A DNA stretch of 64,000 nucleotides from PGYR01 sp048267165 (lineage in GTDB: Bacteria; Bacteroidota; Ignavibacteria; Kapaibacteriales; UBA2268): contig JBLWYD010000003.1 in assembly GCA_048267165.1 (NCBI GenBank), positions 77,502-141,501 of the forward strand, read 5' to 3'. Below, in pieces: positions 17,692 through 26,160 of the stretch (position 1 is its first letter; each line of letters opens with the position of its first letter). A model generated the notes under the pieces. The model made no database searches, was not told the origin of the DNA, and saw only the letters and a list, made by a program, of their open reading frames with translations. A program made the translations under genes and the position numbers.

Positions 17692-18252
17692 TTGGGTAAA
17701 ACTAATTTTGGCAACCGTAATATGCCAAGTTCGAAGAATAAGACACGCATCAACGATGAACTGCGTGGCAAGGAATTTAGAGTGATTTCGCCTACTGGCG
17801 AGATGCTTGGTGTACTTAGTAAATTGGCTGCACTGCGTAAAGCAGAGGAGTTTGGTTTGGATTTGGTAGAAATATCACCGAACGCAAAACCGCCTGTTTG
17901 TAAAATTATTGATTTTGGTAAGTATCAATACGAGCAAGCTAAAAAAGATAAGATGCAGCGTAAAAATCAGCAACAACAACAATTGAAAGAACTTCGATTT
18001 AAGCCGGGTACGGAAAAACACGATTTCGATTTCAAAACGAAACACGCACGTGGATTTTTGGAAGCTGGTAATAAAGTGAAGGCCTCGGTTATGTTCCGTG
18101 GTCGAGAAATAACTCACAAAGAATATGGAAGAGATCTATTAGAAAGATTCGTCAAAGAGCTAGAAGACGTATCCAAAATAGATGTAGATATTAAAATGGA
18201 AGGGCGTAATATGATGGTATTACTATCTCCAATAAAACCGCAGAAAAAATAA
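17692..18252 (+). CDS. infC: Translation initiation factor IF-3
   Basis: 186 residues. IF-3 binds the 30S subunit and checks start-codon pairing. The N-terminal domain begins near KTRINDELRGKEFRVI, and the C-terminal domain carries MFRGREITHKEYG and VKELEDVSKIDVDIKMEGR. No ATG precedes the conserved fold within reach except Met11. The frame continues upstream to a TTG at 17692 with AGGAA four bases before it, and further to an ATT at 17668. infC often uses a rare start codon so that IF-3 can repress itself, so TTG or ATT is plausible. rpmI and rplT follow in the classic order. Confidence 0.94.
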   Translation: MGKTNFGNRNMPSSKNKTRINDELRGKEFRVISPTGEMLGVLSKLAALRKAEEFGLDLVEISPNAKPPVCKIIDFGKYQYEQAKKDKMQRKNQQQQQLKELRFKPGTEKHDFDFKTKHARGFLEAGNKVKASVMFRGREITHKEYGRDLLERFVKELEDVSKIDVDIKMEGRNMMVLLSPIKPQKK

Positions 18253-18285
18253 TTTGTAATTTGTTAACAAATTAATTAGTTTTGG

Positions 18286-18319
18286 AGTTCCAATAATCAA
18301 AATGTTGGGACTTTTTTTT
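18286..18319 (+). terminator. Terminator-like hairpin between infC and rpmI, possible attenuator
   Basis: Stem AGTTCCAA (18286-18293) with TTGGGACT (18305-18312), one G-U pair, followed by Ts to 18319. It sits in the 94-base gap between infC and rpmI. In other bacteria this operon is autoregulated by L20 through leader structures, so the hairpin could be a partial terminator adjusting L35/L20 synthesis. The regulatory role is inference. Confidence 0.65.
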
Positions 18320-18346
18320 GTAATTAAAATACAATAGAGCAACAAA

Positions 18347-18544
18347 ATGCCAAAGATGAAATCAAATTCTTCAGCGAAGAAAAGATTCAAGAAGACAGCT
18401 TCGGGAGAATTCAAAAGAGAAAAAGCTTACAAAAGCCATATCTTGACTAAGAAGACTTCTAAGAGAAAGAGAAATTTGCGTAAAGCAACATTAATTTCAG
18501 CAGTAGATAAAAAATCTGTTAGAAGAATGTTACCTAATGCTTAA
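18347..18544 (+). CDS. rpmI: 50S ribosomal protein L35
   Basis: 65 residues, normal for bL35. It is highly basic, begins MPKMKSNSSAKKRFKKTASG and carries YKSHILTKKTSKRKRNLRK, the family signature. It lies between infC and rplT as in most bacteria. Confidence 0.97.
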   Translation: MPKMKSNSSAKKRFKKTASGEFKREKAYKSHILTKKTSKRKRNLRKATLISAVDKKSVRRMLPNA

Positions 18545-18581
18545 TCACTCTTTTTAGAGACAATTTAATTAATTGCAAACG

Positions 18582-18598
18582 GGGCGAGTAGCTCTCCC
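18582..18598 (+). promoter_or_regulatory. GC-rich hairpin in the rpmI-rplT spacer
   Basis: GGGCGAG (18582-18588) can pair with CTCTCCC (18592-18598) with one mismatch and a TAG loop, unusually GC-rich for this spacer. It lies 43 bases before the rplT start and has no T-tract, so it is not a terminator. It could be an L20 recognition structure; this is speculative. Confidence 0.35.
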
Positions 18599-18640
18599 TA
18601 AGCAACCTTATAAACACCTATTATTTTTTGAGGTATAATC

Positions 18641-18985
18641 ATGGCTAGAGCCAGAAATAAAGTAGCTGCCAAACAAAGAAAGAAAAAGATCTTTAAACTT
18701 GCCAAAGGTTATTGGGGATCGAGAAAAAATGTTTGGACTATAGCTAAAAACCACGTTGAGAAAGGTTTATCACACGCTTATTCAGGTCGTAAGTTAAAGA
18801 AAAGAACTTACAGAAGACTTTGGATAACAAGAATAAACGCTGCAGCAAGATTGAACGACACTACTTATTCTAAATTGATGTTCAGCTTGAAAAAAGGCAA
18901 CATCGAAATAAACAGAAAAGTACTTGCTGACTTCGCTATGAACAAACCAGAAGTGTTCAAAGCTATAGTAGATAAAGTTAAGTAG
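18641..18985 (+). CDS. rplT: 50S ribosomal protein L20
   Basis: 114 residues, normal for bL20. It is basic, starting MARARNKVAAKQRKKKI, with LAKGYWGSRKNVWTIAK and RRLWITRINAAARLND. GAGGT lies six bases upstream of the ATG. L20 is an early 50S assembly protein and, in other bacteria, the repressor of its own operon. A terminator follows directly. Confidence 0.97.
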   Translation: MARARNKVAAKQRKKKIFKLAKGYWGSRKNVWTIAKNHVEKGLSHAYSGRKLKKRTYRRLWITRINAAARLNDTTYSKLMFSLKKGNIEINRKVLADFAMNKPEVFKAIVDKVK

Positions 18986-19014
18986 ATATTACTTAACCGA
19001 ACGAAATATAGATT

Positions 19015-19043
19015 AGCCGACTTACAATAGTTGGCTTTTTTTT
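19015..19043 (+). terminator. Rho-independent terminator after rplT
   Basis: Seven-base stem AGCCGAC (19015-19021) with GTTGGCT (19030-19036), one G-U pair, followed by Ts to 19043. It ends the infC-rpmI-rplT transcript. Confidence 0.85.
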
Positions 19044-19069
19044 GCCCTAAATTGACTTAGGAAATGTTA

Positions 19070-19510
19070 TTAGTACTCTTCACGAAGGGTTTTGATTGAG
19101 TTTGTATCTAACACCCAATCTAATCCAATTGAGTTTAGACCATTTTTTAATTTTTTGTAGCCTGTCCAAAGTGAAGCAGTTAATTCTAAACTTAGTGCAA
19201 CGAATGGTGCATCAAACTCATCAATAGGCTTGACTAAATCAATAGCTTTATTCCAATTCTCATCACCTATTATACCTAAATCTATAATTTCAATTTTATT
19301 GAAAAGAATCCTATTTAGGAATTCTAGTTCGATAGGCTGTAGTCCGGAAATGCTACACAGTTTAGCACGGTGTTTTTCAAGTTCTTCAATGATACTATGG
19401 GGTGAGTAAAAATCAAATTTACTATCAGAATTCAGTAGTAGGTCACTTATTTTTCCATTAGGTGTTAGTAGTGCACTAAACACGATATTAGTATCTACAA
19501 CTATTTTCAC
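19070..19510 (-). CDS. PIN-domain toxin-like ribonuclease, last acidic residue replaced
   Basis: 146 residues from a GTG start at 19510. PIN toxins of VapC type are Mg2+-dependent ribonucleases that cut RNA and arrest growth. The N-terminal strand MKIVVDTNIVFSALL gives Asp6; Glu42/Glu43 and Asp97/Asp100 follow. The last motif reads LWTGYKKL where relatives usually have LWTGDKKL, so Tyr118 takes the place of an active-site Asp; the codon is TAC (19157-19159), one base from GAC. Activity may be reduced or lost. The start overlaps the antitoxin stop by four bases. Confidence 0.82.
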   Translation of the reverse strand: MKIVVDTNIVFSALLTPNGKISDLLLNSDSKFDFYSPHSIIEELEKHRAKLCSISGLQPIELEFLNRILFNKIEIIDLGIIGDENWNKAIDLVKPIDEFDAPFVALSLELTASLWTGYKKLKNGLNSIGLDWVLDTNSIKTLREEY

Positions 19511-19710
19511 TTTATAAATTTATCTTTATTGCTACTCCACCAGTCTGATTTAGATTCACGAGCCAAATTATTAATCTCAGTTTCATTAGCTTTACTTCTC
19601 GAAGCAATCTCTCTGAACTTAATAAAATCAATTAGTCGTTGTAAACCTGTTATATCAGTATCAGAAGGAATCTTTATAATTATTTCATTATTTATTCTTT
19701 CTATAACCAT
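19507..19710 (-). CDS. Putative antitoxin partner of the PIN protein
   Basis: 67 residues. A short beta-rich start (MVIERINNEIIIKIP) resembles the dimerisation part of AbrB/Phd-like antitoxins, followed by a helical charged part ending LARESKSDWWSSNKDKFIK, a typical toxin-wrapping tail. Its stop overlaps the toxin GTG by four bases, so translation is coupled. It probably neutralises the PIN protein and represses the pair. The family is not identified precisely. Confidence 0.75.
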   Translation of the reverse strand: MVIERINNEIIIKIPSDTDITGLQRLIDFIKFREIASRSKANETEINNLARESKSDWWSSNKDKFIK

Positions 19711-19833
19711 TTTCTTACTCCTCTTTTATATTATAACGAGTAACTCAATTTAATTGTTGTAATTTATAAGATTATTTCTCCAATACTAACTCGTATTTAC
19801 TATTGGAAGGTCAGAGATATTCAACCAAATTTC

Positions 19834-21288
19834 TCATTCTCGTTTACGTCTTTTGTACGGATTTTTTCTTTTCATTGACTTTGGTGGCTCGGTATCAGTT
19901 AACTCTATAAGATAGATTGATTTTCTAAGTTCTTTAACTTTCGAGACTAATGGCAATTCACTTAGTTTATCCTCTGCTTCAGTTTCAAAATTAATATTTT
20001 GATCCTTTAAGAAGCCCTCAATATATTTAGTTTTTAGTGTATAGCCAACATTGTTTGCTAATACAATCCCTGAATTTACTATTCCAATAAAGTTGCCATT
20101 ATTATCAAAACAAGGGGAACCACTATTACCCGGTTGGATTGGTGCTGAAATTTGATATTCCTTCAGATTACCCCCAATTCCAGAAGTAGAACTTATTAAA
20201 CCATCTGTTAGTTTTATATCATCGCCCATCATTGTTGACATTGGGTATCCCAATACGAAGACTTTTTCGGAAATTGATTTTTCCCCTTCTGCTTTTGCAA
20301 AAGCAACATTTCTTAATTTGATAGTAGAGTCAACCAAACGCAGCACCGCCAGATCAAGTTGTTTATCCGTGTACACAACATAAGCTTCGTACTTATTATT
20401 AAAATCCCCATTTATACCTTTTATGAAAATTACTAACTCATCATCTGTGATTCCATGGTTACAAGTCAAAATATTCTTATCATCCAAAGCAAAGCCCGTT
20501 AATGAATTAACTGGCACTTCATAATTCCCAGAATCAGGATATACACTTATATATGTAGTTAATTTATCATTTGAATAAACTCTTAAGTTTTTGTTATCAA
20601 TCTTTGCTGTTCCATTTAGGTTTAAACATTTGTTTATATCAAACTTTTGAATTTCGTATAGATTTTCTTTTTCGGTAGTTTTCAAATAGCCATAAATATC
20701 GCCACTTTCCCAAGTACGGTGCGGCTCTGTTAAGCCTATTAGATAACGTACATCCTCAAAACCGGATAAGTAAATCATCTTATATTCCGATTCACTTACA
20801 TTAATAACACCAAATTTAAGTGTAACCAATTCTTTAGTATAGGGGTTTAGAAATTCATGTAAGTAAATGCCTTCTAACGGTTTTAGTTCCCTGCTTTCTA
20901 ATTCTTTTTCAAGAGTTATCTCGTTGAATTCAGTTTTTTCGAAATCAGGCACAAGATAGAGTTTCCCCTTAAAAATATCCGAATGTAAAGAATTCCCAAC
21001 TTCATCAATCATAACAAAATTCCCACCATATTCTTTGATGTCATTTTCGAGAACAGAAAGCATCTCTCTTTCGGTAGGCACTTGAACTCCAGTTAGTTTG
21101 AAATTAACTGAAAAATCTCCAATATACTTCGCACTATCAGGAAGTTCACAATGATTTTTAAAAAATACATAAATTGGTTTGTCGTTTTTTATGGGGGGCA
21201 TGTAATTTTTACCCACAATACGGGTAGAAAAGTTACTGCAAGAAGTTAGAATGACGGCACTAAGTATTAATATTAAGACTGATCTCAT
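19834..21288 (-). CDS. Lipoprotein with trypsin-like serine protease domain
   Basis: 484 residues from the ATG at 21288; an upstream in-frame ATG at 21303 would add MEFKE before the signal and is less likely. The lipobox is VILTSC with Cys17. An unassigned region (about 20-260) is followed by a chymotrypsin-fold protease with the triad His278 (ILTCNHG), Asp312 (KQLDLAVLRL) and Ser389 (IQPGNSGSP). The C-terminus is very basic (KRKNPYKRRKRE). It resembles a DegP-type protease without PDZ domains. It probably acts at the envelope; the substrate is unknown. Confidence 0.85.
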   Translation of the reverse strand: MRSVLILILSAVILTSCSNFSTRIVGKNYMPPIKNDKPIYVFFKNHCELPDSAKYIGDFSVNFKLTGVQVPTEREMLSVLENDIKEYGGNFVMIDEVGNSLHSDIFKGKLYLVPDFEKTEFNEITLEKELESRELKPLEGIYLHEFLNPYTKELVTLKFGVINVSESEYKMIYLSGFEDVRYLIGLTEPHRTWESGDIYGYLKTTEKENLYEIQKFDINKCLNLNGTAKIDNKNLRVYSNDKLTTYISVYPDSGNYEVPVNSLTGFALDDKNILTCNHGITDDELVIFIKGINGDFNNKYEAYVVYTDKQLDLAVLRLVDSTIKLRNVAFAKAEGEKSISEKVFVLGYPMSTMMGDDIKLTDGLISSTSGIGGNLKEYQISAPIQPGNSGSPCFDNNGNFIGIVNSGIVLANNVGYTLKTKYIEGFLKDQNINFETEAEDKLSELPLVSKVKELRKSIYLIELTDTEPPKSMKRKNPYKRRKRE

Positions 21289-21460
21289 TTCTTTAAATTC
21301 CATTTATAAAAACAAAAAGAAAGAATATTATTCTATTATTATGCTTTGAAATTAAAAGCTTTTTTAATTCATAATTCTCTCTACTTTGAATATAATGAAA
21401 TTAAACTTCATTACAACTAATAAAGGCAGCTCACTTATACATAATTCTAAATATTTTAAA

Positions 21461-22732
21461 TTACCTAACTACCACAAAAGTTTCTTCCTCAATTATCTCT
21501 CCGTTATTTTCCAATACTAGATTGTACTTGCCACTAGATAAATCTGATATATTTAAGACATGGGAAAACTCTGATTCTTTTACCAAATTACCTTGCAGGT
21601 CATAGATTTTGATAGCATCGAAAGCAGCAATTGTGTTTAGTACAATCTGGTCGCTTGCTGGGTTTGGTGATATTAGTGGTATTTCAGGTTTGTAGTCTAT
21701 ATCAGTGGTTACGAATAATGCTGAAATCTTCTCCCAGAGCTTAGTGTCATACGATGAAAGAGCAAAATTGCTATCACCAGCGTCGTCACCTACTCTAACT
21801 ACTACCATATTCATAGATGGGATTATGTAAATCTTCTGATCATTTTTTCCTAGAGCTGCATACATATCCATAGGAGCAGTCGGAGTTAATGGACCATCGA
21901 GCACTACGTCGAAACCCGGTAACTTGTATTTGTCCTTACCGTTAAGCCACCATAAGTAGCCATATGACTGGTTCATTTCTTGCGAAGTATTTATCATGTC
22001 ATTATAGTATTTGGGGTCTAGCTGGAAGTCATCGCCCCACTTACCACCTGCCGCTATAAATGAGCCAAACCGAGCCAAATCTCTCGTCTTGCCCCATCGT
22101 ACATAGTCTATCCATATACCACCCATTCCTATTTTATTACCAATAAGCTGGTTTGTGACATGATTAATCCTTTTGTCATAAACTGAATCTAGTACATCGA
22201 GCAATAAGCGATATGGTGCGTTGTGGTAATACCAGTGAGTTCCCGCTTCATTTAAAAAAGTAAGGCATTCGGGTGTCATACAATCAGAATCTACTCCCTT
22301 ATAGTTTAGACCCGTTGACATAGAGAGGTTATGTTGAATCTTTATATTTCGCTCTTTTTCTTGCTCCATACTCGTCCAGCCATTACCGAGGTAATCAGAA
22401 GTCGGATCGTTTATATCGAGCATTCCTTCTTGCTGAGCTATACCTATCATAGCACTAGTTAACGTCTTACCTGCTGATGCCCAATACCAGAATTTATCCT
22501 TATCGTGATCACCGAAGTACTCCTCTATCACCATCTTACCATCGACTAGTATAATGAAGCCCTTACTATTAGTGGTGTCGAGGAAATTTATCAGTTCATT
22601 GACTTTTGGTGGGCTCCATCCCATTTCAGAAATAGGAGTTGCTACCCAATCATCAGAATCGATAGGTGGAAAATAATAATCGCCTGCCGAAGCAGTAGTT
22701 AATGCTAGTAAAAATAGTATAAGTGTTTTCAT
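21461..22732 (-). CDS. Serine hydrolase of the beta-lactamase/penicillin-binding family with T9SS sorting domain
   Basis: 423 residues with a signal peptide (MKTLILFLLALTTASAG). The class C beta-lactamase-like domain (about 30-345) has the catalytic SxxK at Ser86-Lys89 (SAGK) and a YxN motif at 169-171 (YHN). These enzymes hydrolyse amide or ester bonds in peptides, peptidoglycan stems or small esters; true beta-lactam resistance is not implied. The last 70 residues (SPNPASDQIVL to EETFVVVR) are a type A T9SS sorting domain, so the enzyme is probably exported to the surface. It stands alone, opposite to the next gene. Confidence 0.88.
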   Translation of the reverse strand: MKTLILFLLALTTASAGDYYFPPIDSDDWVATPISEMGWSPPKVNELINFLDTTNSKGFIILVDGKMVIEEYFGDHDKDKFWYWASAGKTLTSAMIGIAQQEGMLDINDPTSDYLGNGWTSMEQEKERNIKIQHNLSMSTGLNYKGVDSDCMTPECLTFLNEAGTHWYYHNAPYRLLLDVLDSVYDKRINHVTNQLIGNKIGMGGIWIDYVRWGKTRDLARFGSFIAAGGKWGDDFQLDPKYYNDMINTSQEMNQSYGYLWWLNGKDKYKLPGFDVVLDGPLTPTAPMDMYAALGKNDQKIYIIPSMNMVVVRVGDDAGDSNFALSSYDTKLWEKISALFVTTDIDYKPEIPLISPNPASDQIVLNTIAAFDAIKIYDLQGNLVKESEFSHVLNISDLSSGKYNLVLENNGEIIEEETFVVVR

Positions 22733-22842
22733 AATTGTATGACATTTAATTTGTTCAATGGTTTAATATAGGGAGAAAAAGGTTAAACATAAAATATAAA
22801 AGTTCGTATATTGGGGAACTGAACACTTAAATATACAATCCA

Positions 22843-24297
22843 TTGCAAAAGCTATATATAATTATTGCGATTATCCTGATGAGCTTGCTTCTCCAAGCTT
22901 GCCCATCATCAATAGTGAAAAACTTGGAAAGGCGTGATGCACTAATAGATAGCTTACGTAAGAATCAAAGCACTAATTATCTAAGTAAGTCTGTTAGTTA
23001 CGAAGGTATTGCTACTTCTGACTCGGCAAAGAGTTCCCGATCGGAAAACCAAGAAACTATTAATTACAATGTAAATGTCATTAGTACTAACTCTTCGGAA
23101 TATCCCCAAAAGGTATCAATAGACTTAGTAATATCGGATACAAATGGTCGATATCTGACTAATCTTGCACCTCCGTACAATCTTGATTATAAGGGAATAT
23201 GGGAAGGGCTAACTGACTCTTGTGGATTAGAAGAATGCTCAATTAAAAACCTAGAGATTGAAGAAATACAGATGGACAATAGCCCCAAATACGCTATTGC
23301 CTTCCTGCTAGACCACTCACCATCTATGGGTTTAGACAAAATAAAAAAACTGCAACAAGGGGTAATAGAACTAGTGCAGTATCTCAAAGAACCGGACATG
23401 GTTTCGATTACCAAATTCACTAGTGAGATGTATAGTCCCATAAACCTGACTCGTGATAAATTCAATGTTTTAGATTCCTTCAAAGTAGATGGTATGAAGG
23501 GGATATCAAGTTTTGGTACATTCTACTTTGATGCTATAAATACCGGAATAGAGCAGCTGAAAAATGCACCAGAGGACTACGAGAAAATAATAATAGCATT
23601 CACAGACGGTGGCGATACTGGGTCAGAAAATAACAAAGATGGAATAAGTAATCTATTAGCACAAAGTGATGTAAAGCTGTTTAATGTTGGCTATGGACTT
23701 GCTGATACTGAAATACTACGAGGTCTTTCTGAAGCATCTAATGGGAAGTTCTATATGACTGTTTCTAGTAAAGAATTCCCTTATGTATTGAGAGATATTT
23801 ACTTGAAGCTATCAAATTATTATCGTATTACTTATGAGGTAGAGGACTGCCCGAATCTACATAATGTAACTATACCGATTAATCTGGCTGGTAATATAGC
23901 AAGTATTGAGGGTAGAACTTCCTATTTTATAACTGACAATAAAGAAAGAAAAGTAGGCGATATTGTATTTCTTAATATAGAATTTGACGTACGCGAGAGC
24001 ACTATAACTGATAAGAAATCACTATCCGAAATCCGTAATATAGCAAATTGGATGGCTGCAAATAACAGCCGTAAGATACTGATAAAAGGACATACAGATG
24101 ACACTGGCGATAAAGAGTACAACCAAGAACTTTCTACCAAAAGAGCTAATGCTGTAAAAAATGAGTTAGTCCGCTTAGGTATAGATGACAACAGAATAAC
24201 CGTAAAAGGGTTCGGGTCATCCAAACCACTAGCCCCGAATGATAGCGAAGAGAATAAACAAAAAAATAGACGAACTGAAATAGAGGTAGTAGAATGA
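22843..24297 (+). CDS. Lipoprotein with VWA and OmpA-like domains
   Basis: 484 residues from a TTG start; signal and lipobox LLLQAC fit this start. The VWA domain (about 145-330) carries the metal site DHSPSMG at Asp157, used for ligand binding. The C-terminal OmpA-like domain (about 370-484) has IKGHTDDTGDKEYN and RTEIEVVE and should bind peptidoglycan. It is therefore an outer-membrane lipoprotein that displays a binding domain and is tethered to the wall. The stop overlaps the next start (ATGA). A similar domain pair occurs at 46600-47955. Confidence 0.88.
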   Translation: MQKLYIIIAIILMSLLLQACPSSIVKNLERRDALIDSLRKNQSTNYLSKSVSYEGIATSDSAKSSRSENQETINYNVNVISTNSSEYPQKVSIDLVISDTNGRYLTNLAPPYNLDYKGIWEGLTDSCGLEECSIKNLEIEEIQMDNSPKYAIAFLLDHSPSMGLDKIKKLQQGVIELVQYLKEPDMVSITKFTSEMYSPINLTRDKFNVLDSFKVDGMKGISSFGTFYFDAINTGIEQLKNAPEDYEKIIIAFTDGGDTGSENNKDGISNLLAQSDVKLFNVGYGLADTEILRGLSEASNGKFYMTVSSKEFPYVLRDIYLKLSNYYRITYEVEDCPNLHNVTIPINLAGNIASIEGRTSYFITDNKERKVGDIVFLNIEFDVRESTITDKKSLSEIRNIANWMAANNSRKILIKGHTDDTGDKEYNQELSTKRANAVKNELVRLGIDDNRITVKGFGSSKPLAPNDSEENKQKNRRTEIEVVE

Positions 24298-25004
24298 GGC
24301 ATCTAGCTATTATTATTGCGATCCTTTTTTCATTGCCTAATTTACTCATCTCAGGAGTTACGTTTGAGAGTGACACTATCAAAGGCGGAAATAATAACGC
24401 ACTAGAGCTAAAGCTGAATATTGATGAATTGGATAGTGAATCTGAACTCGAATTTGATTTGATAGTTTCTAATCCAAGCGTTTGTACTATCACTAGTATT
24501 AGTGCCAATGAACATATTCTTACTAGTAGTATAACGAATAATATACGTGGTTACTTTTCCTTTAGAATGACAGTCGATAGTGAGGTCAAAGAAATTATCT
24601 TACTTGGCAAATTACTATCTGGGAATGACAGCACTTGCACAATCTCACTTGAGAATGTAGTGATTAACGGCAATCCATCATCATCAGATACTTTGGTTCT
24701 CCAAAATACATTAGCTTATAGTGTTGGTCCATATTTGCGTTTCCTCTATAATTCAGCCCCTTTCCCAAACCCGCTGAAATCAGGTGAAATATCAACCATT
24801 ACTATATTCAATGATAAAGATATCAGCATAGATGTATATATTCACGACATCAAAGGGCAGCCATACGATTACAAGAAAATAGATTATAAAAAAGGTGAGA
24901 ATAATATAGAGTTTAGTACAGATGGCTACGCAGCTGGCACTTACTACATTTCTGGCTTTTCTGAGTTAGGGAACTTCTTCGAAAAAATAGTGGTTTACAA
25001 ATGA
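24294..25004 (+). CDS. Small secreted protein with T9SS sorting domain
   Basis: 236 residues. A signal peptide (MRHLAIIIAILFSLPNLLIS) precedes a cohesin- or Ig-like beta domain (about 25-145) and a C-terminal sorting domain starting near FPNPLKSGEIS and ending FEKIVVYK. It overlaps both neighbours by the four-base ATGA arrangement, so it is coupled to the VWA-OmpA lipoprotein and the barrel-like protein. It may be a partner of these two. Function unknown. Confidence 0.78.
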   Translation: MRHLAIIIAILFSLPNLLISGVTFESDTIKGGNNNALELKLNIDELDSESELEFDLIVSNPSVCTITSISANEHILTSSITNNIRGYFSFRMTVDSEVKEIILLGKLLSGNDSTCTISLENVVINGNPSSSDTLVLQNTLAYSVGPYLRFLYNSAPFPNPLKSGEISTITIFNDKDISIDVYIHDIKGQPYDYKKIDYKKGENNIEFSTDGYAAGTYYISGFSELGNFFEKIVVYK

Positions 25005-25960
25005 AGTTATTTGTAGCCATATTCTTGCTAACTAGCACTATACTACTATCACAAGGAAGAGTATGGCAGCCGAAGAGTTTTGATTCATTAGAAGTTAGCC
25101 CTAATATCGACTTTAGTGAAGATGAAGAAATAACAGAATACACGAAAGGATATTTCCCTTACCCAATTACTACCACATTTACAGTAGGAATTCTTAATGA
25201 GAATACTGTTTTTTTTAGTGAGGCGAACGGGATTAACCCCAAAGGATTAAAAAGTATAAATGGCGGTTATTCTATTTATTACAAAGAAGATTTATCGGAT
25301 AGAGAATTCAAAAAGAAATTCAGCGATGAAGAAGAGGATACTGAGATAGAAACGGAAAGTTACAGTTGGGGTCTGGACTTCCGACTTACACCAAATATTG
25401 GTTTTCCAGTTATATTCAGAGCAGCCGCAATGTTTACTTGGAGTACCGATGTACTTTTTTCGACGGATTATTCGAAATCATACCTCGATTTTGACAACAC
25501 ACTTCACAACTATTTCGAGATAAATAACCTATTACTAGAAGAAACATTATTGGAAACTAAGCTAGGAGTAAGCATTCCGATTTATGGAGCGTTCTCTGGT
25601 AATCCTTTACCTTTTTCTAGTATATTTTCTCTTTATCTAGGAGTAAATAACGGACAAGTCCTCTCTTCTAAAGCTTCACAGTTCGTACAAATTGGCAATG
25701 CAAAAGATAAAATCCGCTTTGAAAATGGACTCGACACTTTAGTACAAACTTCTAATGTTGAATTATCATCATTAGTCAAGAACAGATTCGGAATGGAAAT
25801 AGGTATTGAACACGGAGCAGAAATAGGTGGAGTAGGGTATAACTTCTGGATAAACGCCCTAATACCAACGGAGTCTATATTGAGTGATGAACTATGGAAG
25901 CAATATCAACTTCGATTCGGAACTGTAATCTATATTGGTGGCTTGTATAGGTTATTTTAG
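25001..25960 (+). CDS. Probable outer-membrane beta-barrel protein
   Basis: 319 residues with a signal peptide (MKLFVAIFLLTSTILLSQG). The body is rich in alternating hydrophobic/polar strands and ends in an aromatic residue (GGLYRLF), as usual for outer-membrane barrels. No family is recognised. Translational coupling to the upstream sorting-domain protein and VWA-OmpA lipoprotein suggests the three act together at the outer membrane. Confidence 0.72.
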   Translation: MKLFVAIFLLTSTILLSQGRVWQPKSFDSLEVSPNIDFSEDEEITEYTKGYFPYPITTTFTVGILNENTVFFSEANGINPKGLKSINGGYSIYYKEDLSDREFKKKFSDEEEDTEIETESYSWGLDFRLTPNIGFPVIFRAAAMFTWSTDVLFSTDYSKSYLDFDNTLHNYFEINNLLLEETLLETKLGVSIPIYGAFSGNPLPFSSIFSLYLGVNNGQVLSSKASQFVQIGNAKDKIRFENGLDTLVQTSNVELSSLVKNRFGMEIGIEHGAEIGGVGYNFWINALIPTESILSDELWKQYQLRFGTVIYIGGLYRLF

Positions 25961-26160
25961 GTTGTAGATACGTATTGCATACGTCTCTGAACTTCAGAAC
26001 ATGATAGCAAGAGGATTAATATAATCAAGATAAAACACAGCCTGTAAATCCCGATTTTAACGGTTCATACATGTGCAGACATAAAACTTCCACAAATTTG
26101 TAACCAAACTTACACTTTTTGAGTCTATAGATAAAGCAACTTTATAACTAGGTGGACAAA
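25961..26160. repeat. Gene-free stretch with one dispersed-repeat-like hairpin
   Basis: It holds a hairpin ACGTAT/ATACGT with a TGC loop at 25970-25984. The stem can be extended imperfectly and resembles a widespread GTAGAGACGTAT-type intergenic repeat. The rest shows no clear structure and presumably includes the promoter of the next gene. Confidence 0.45.

Noticed and set aside
19529..19753. Hydrophobic plus-strand frame of 74 residues
   Set aside because: It is antisense to the antitoxin gene; its hydrophobicity follows from the complementary charged codons. No ribosome binding site is seen.
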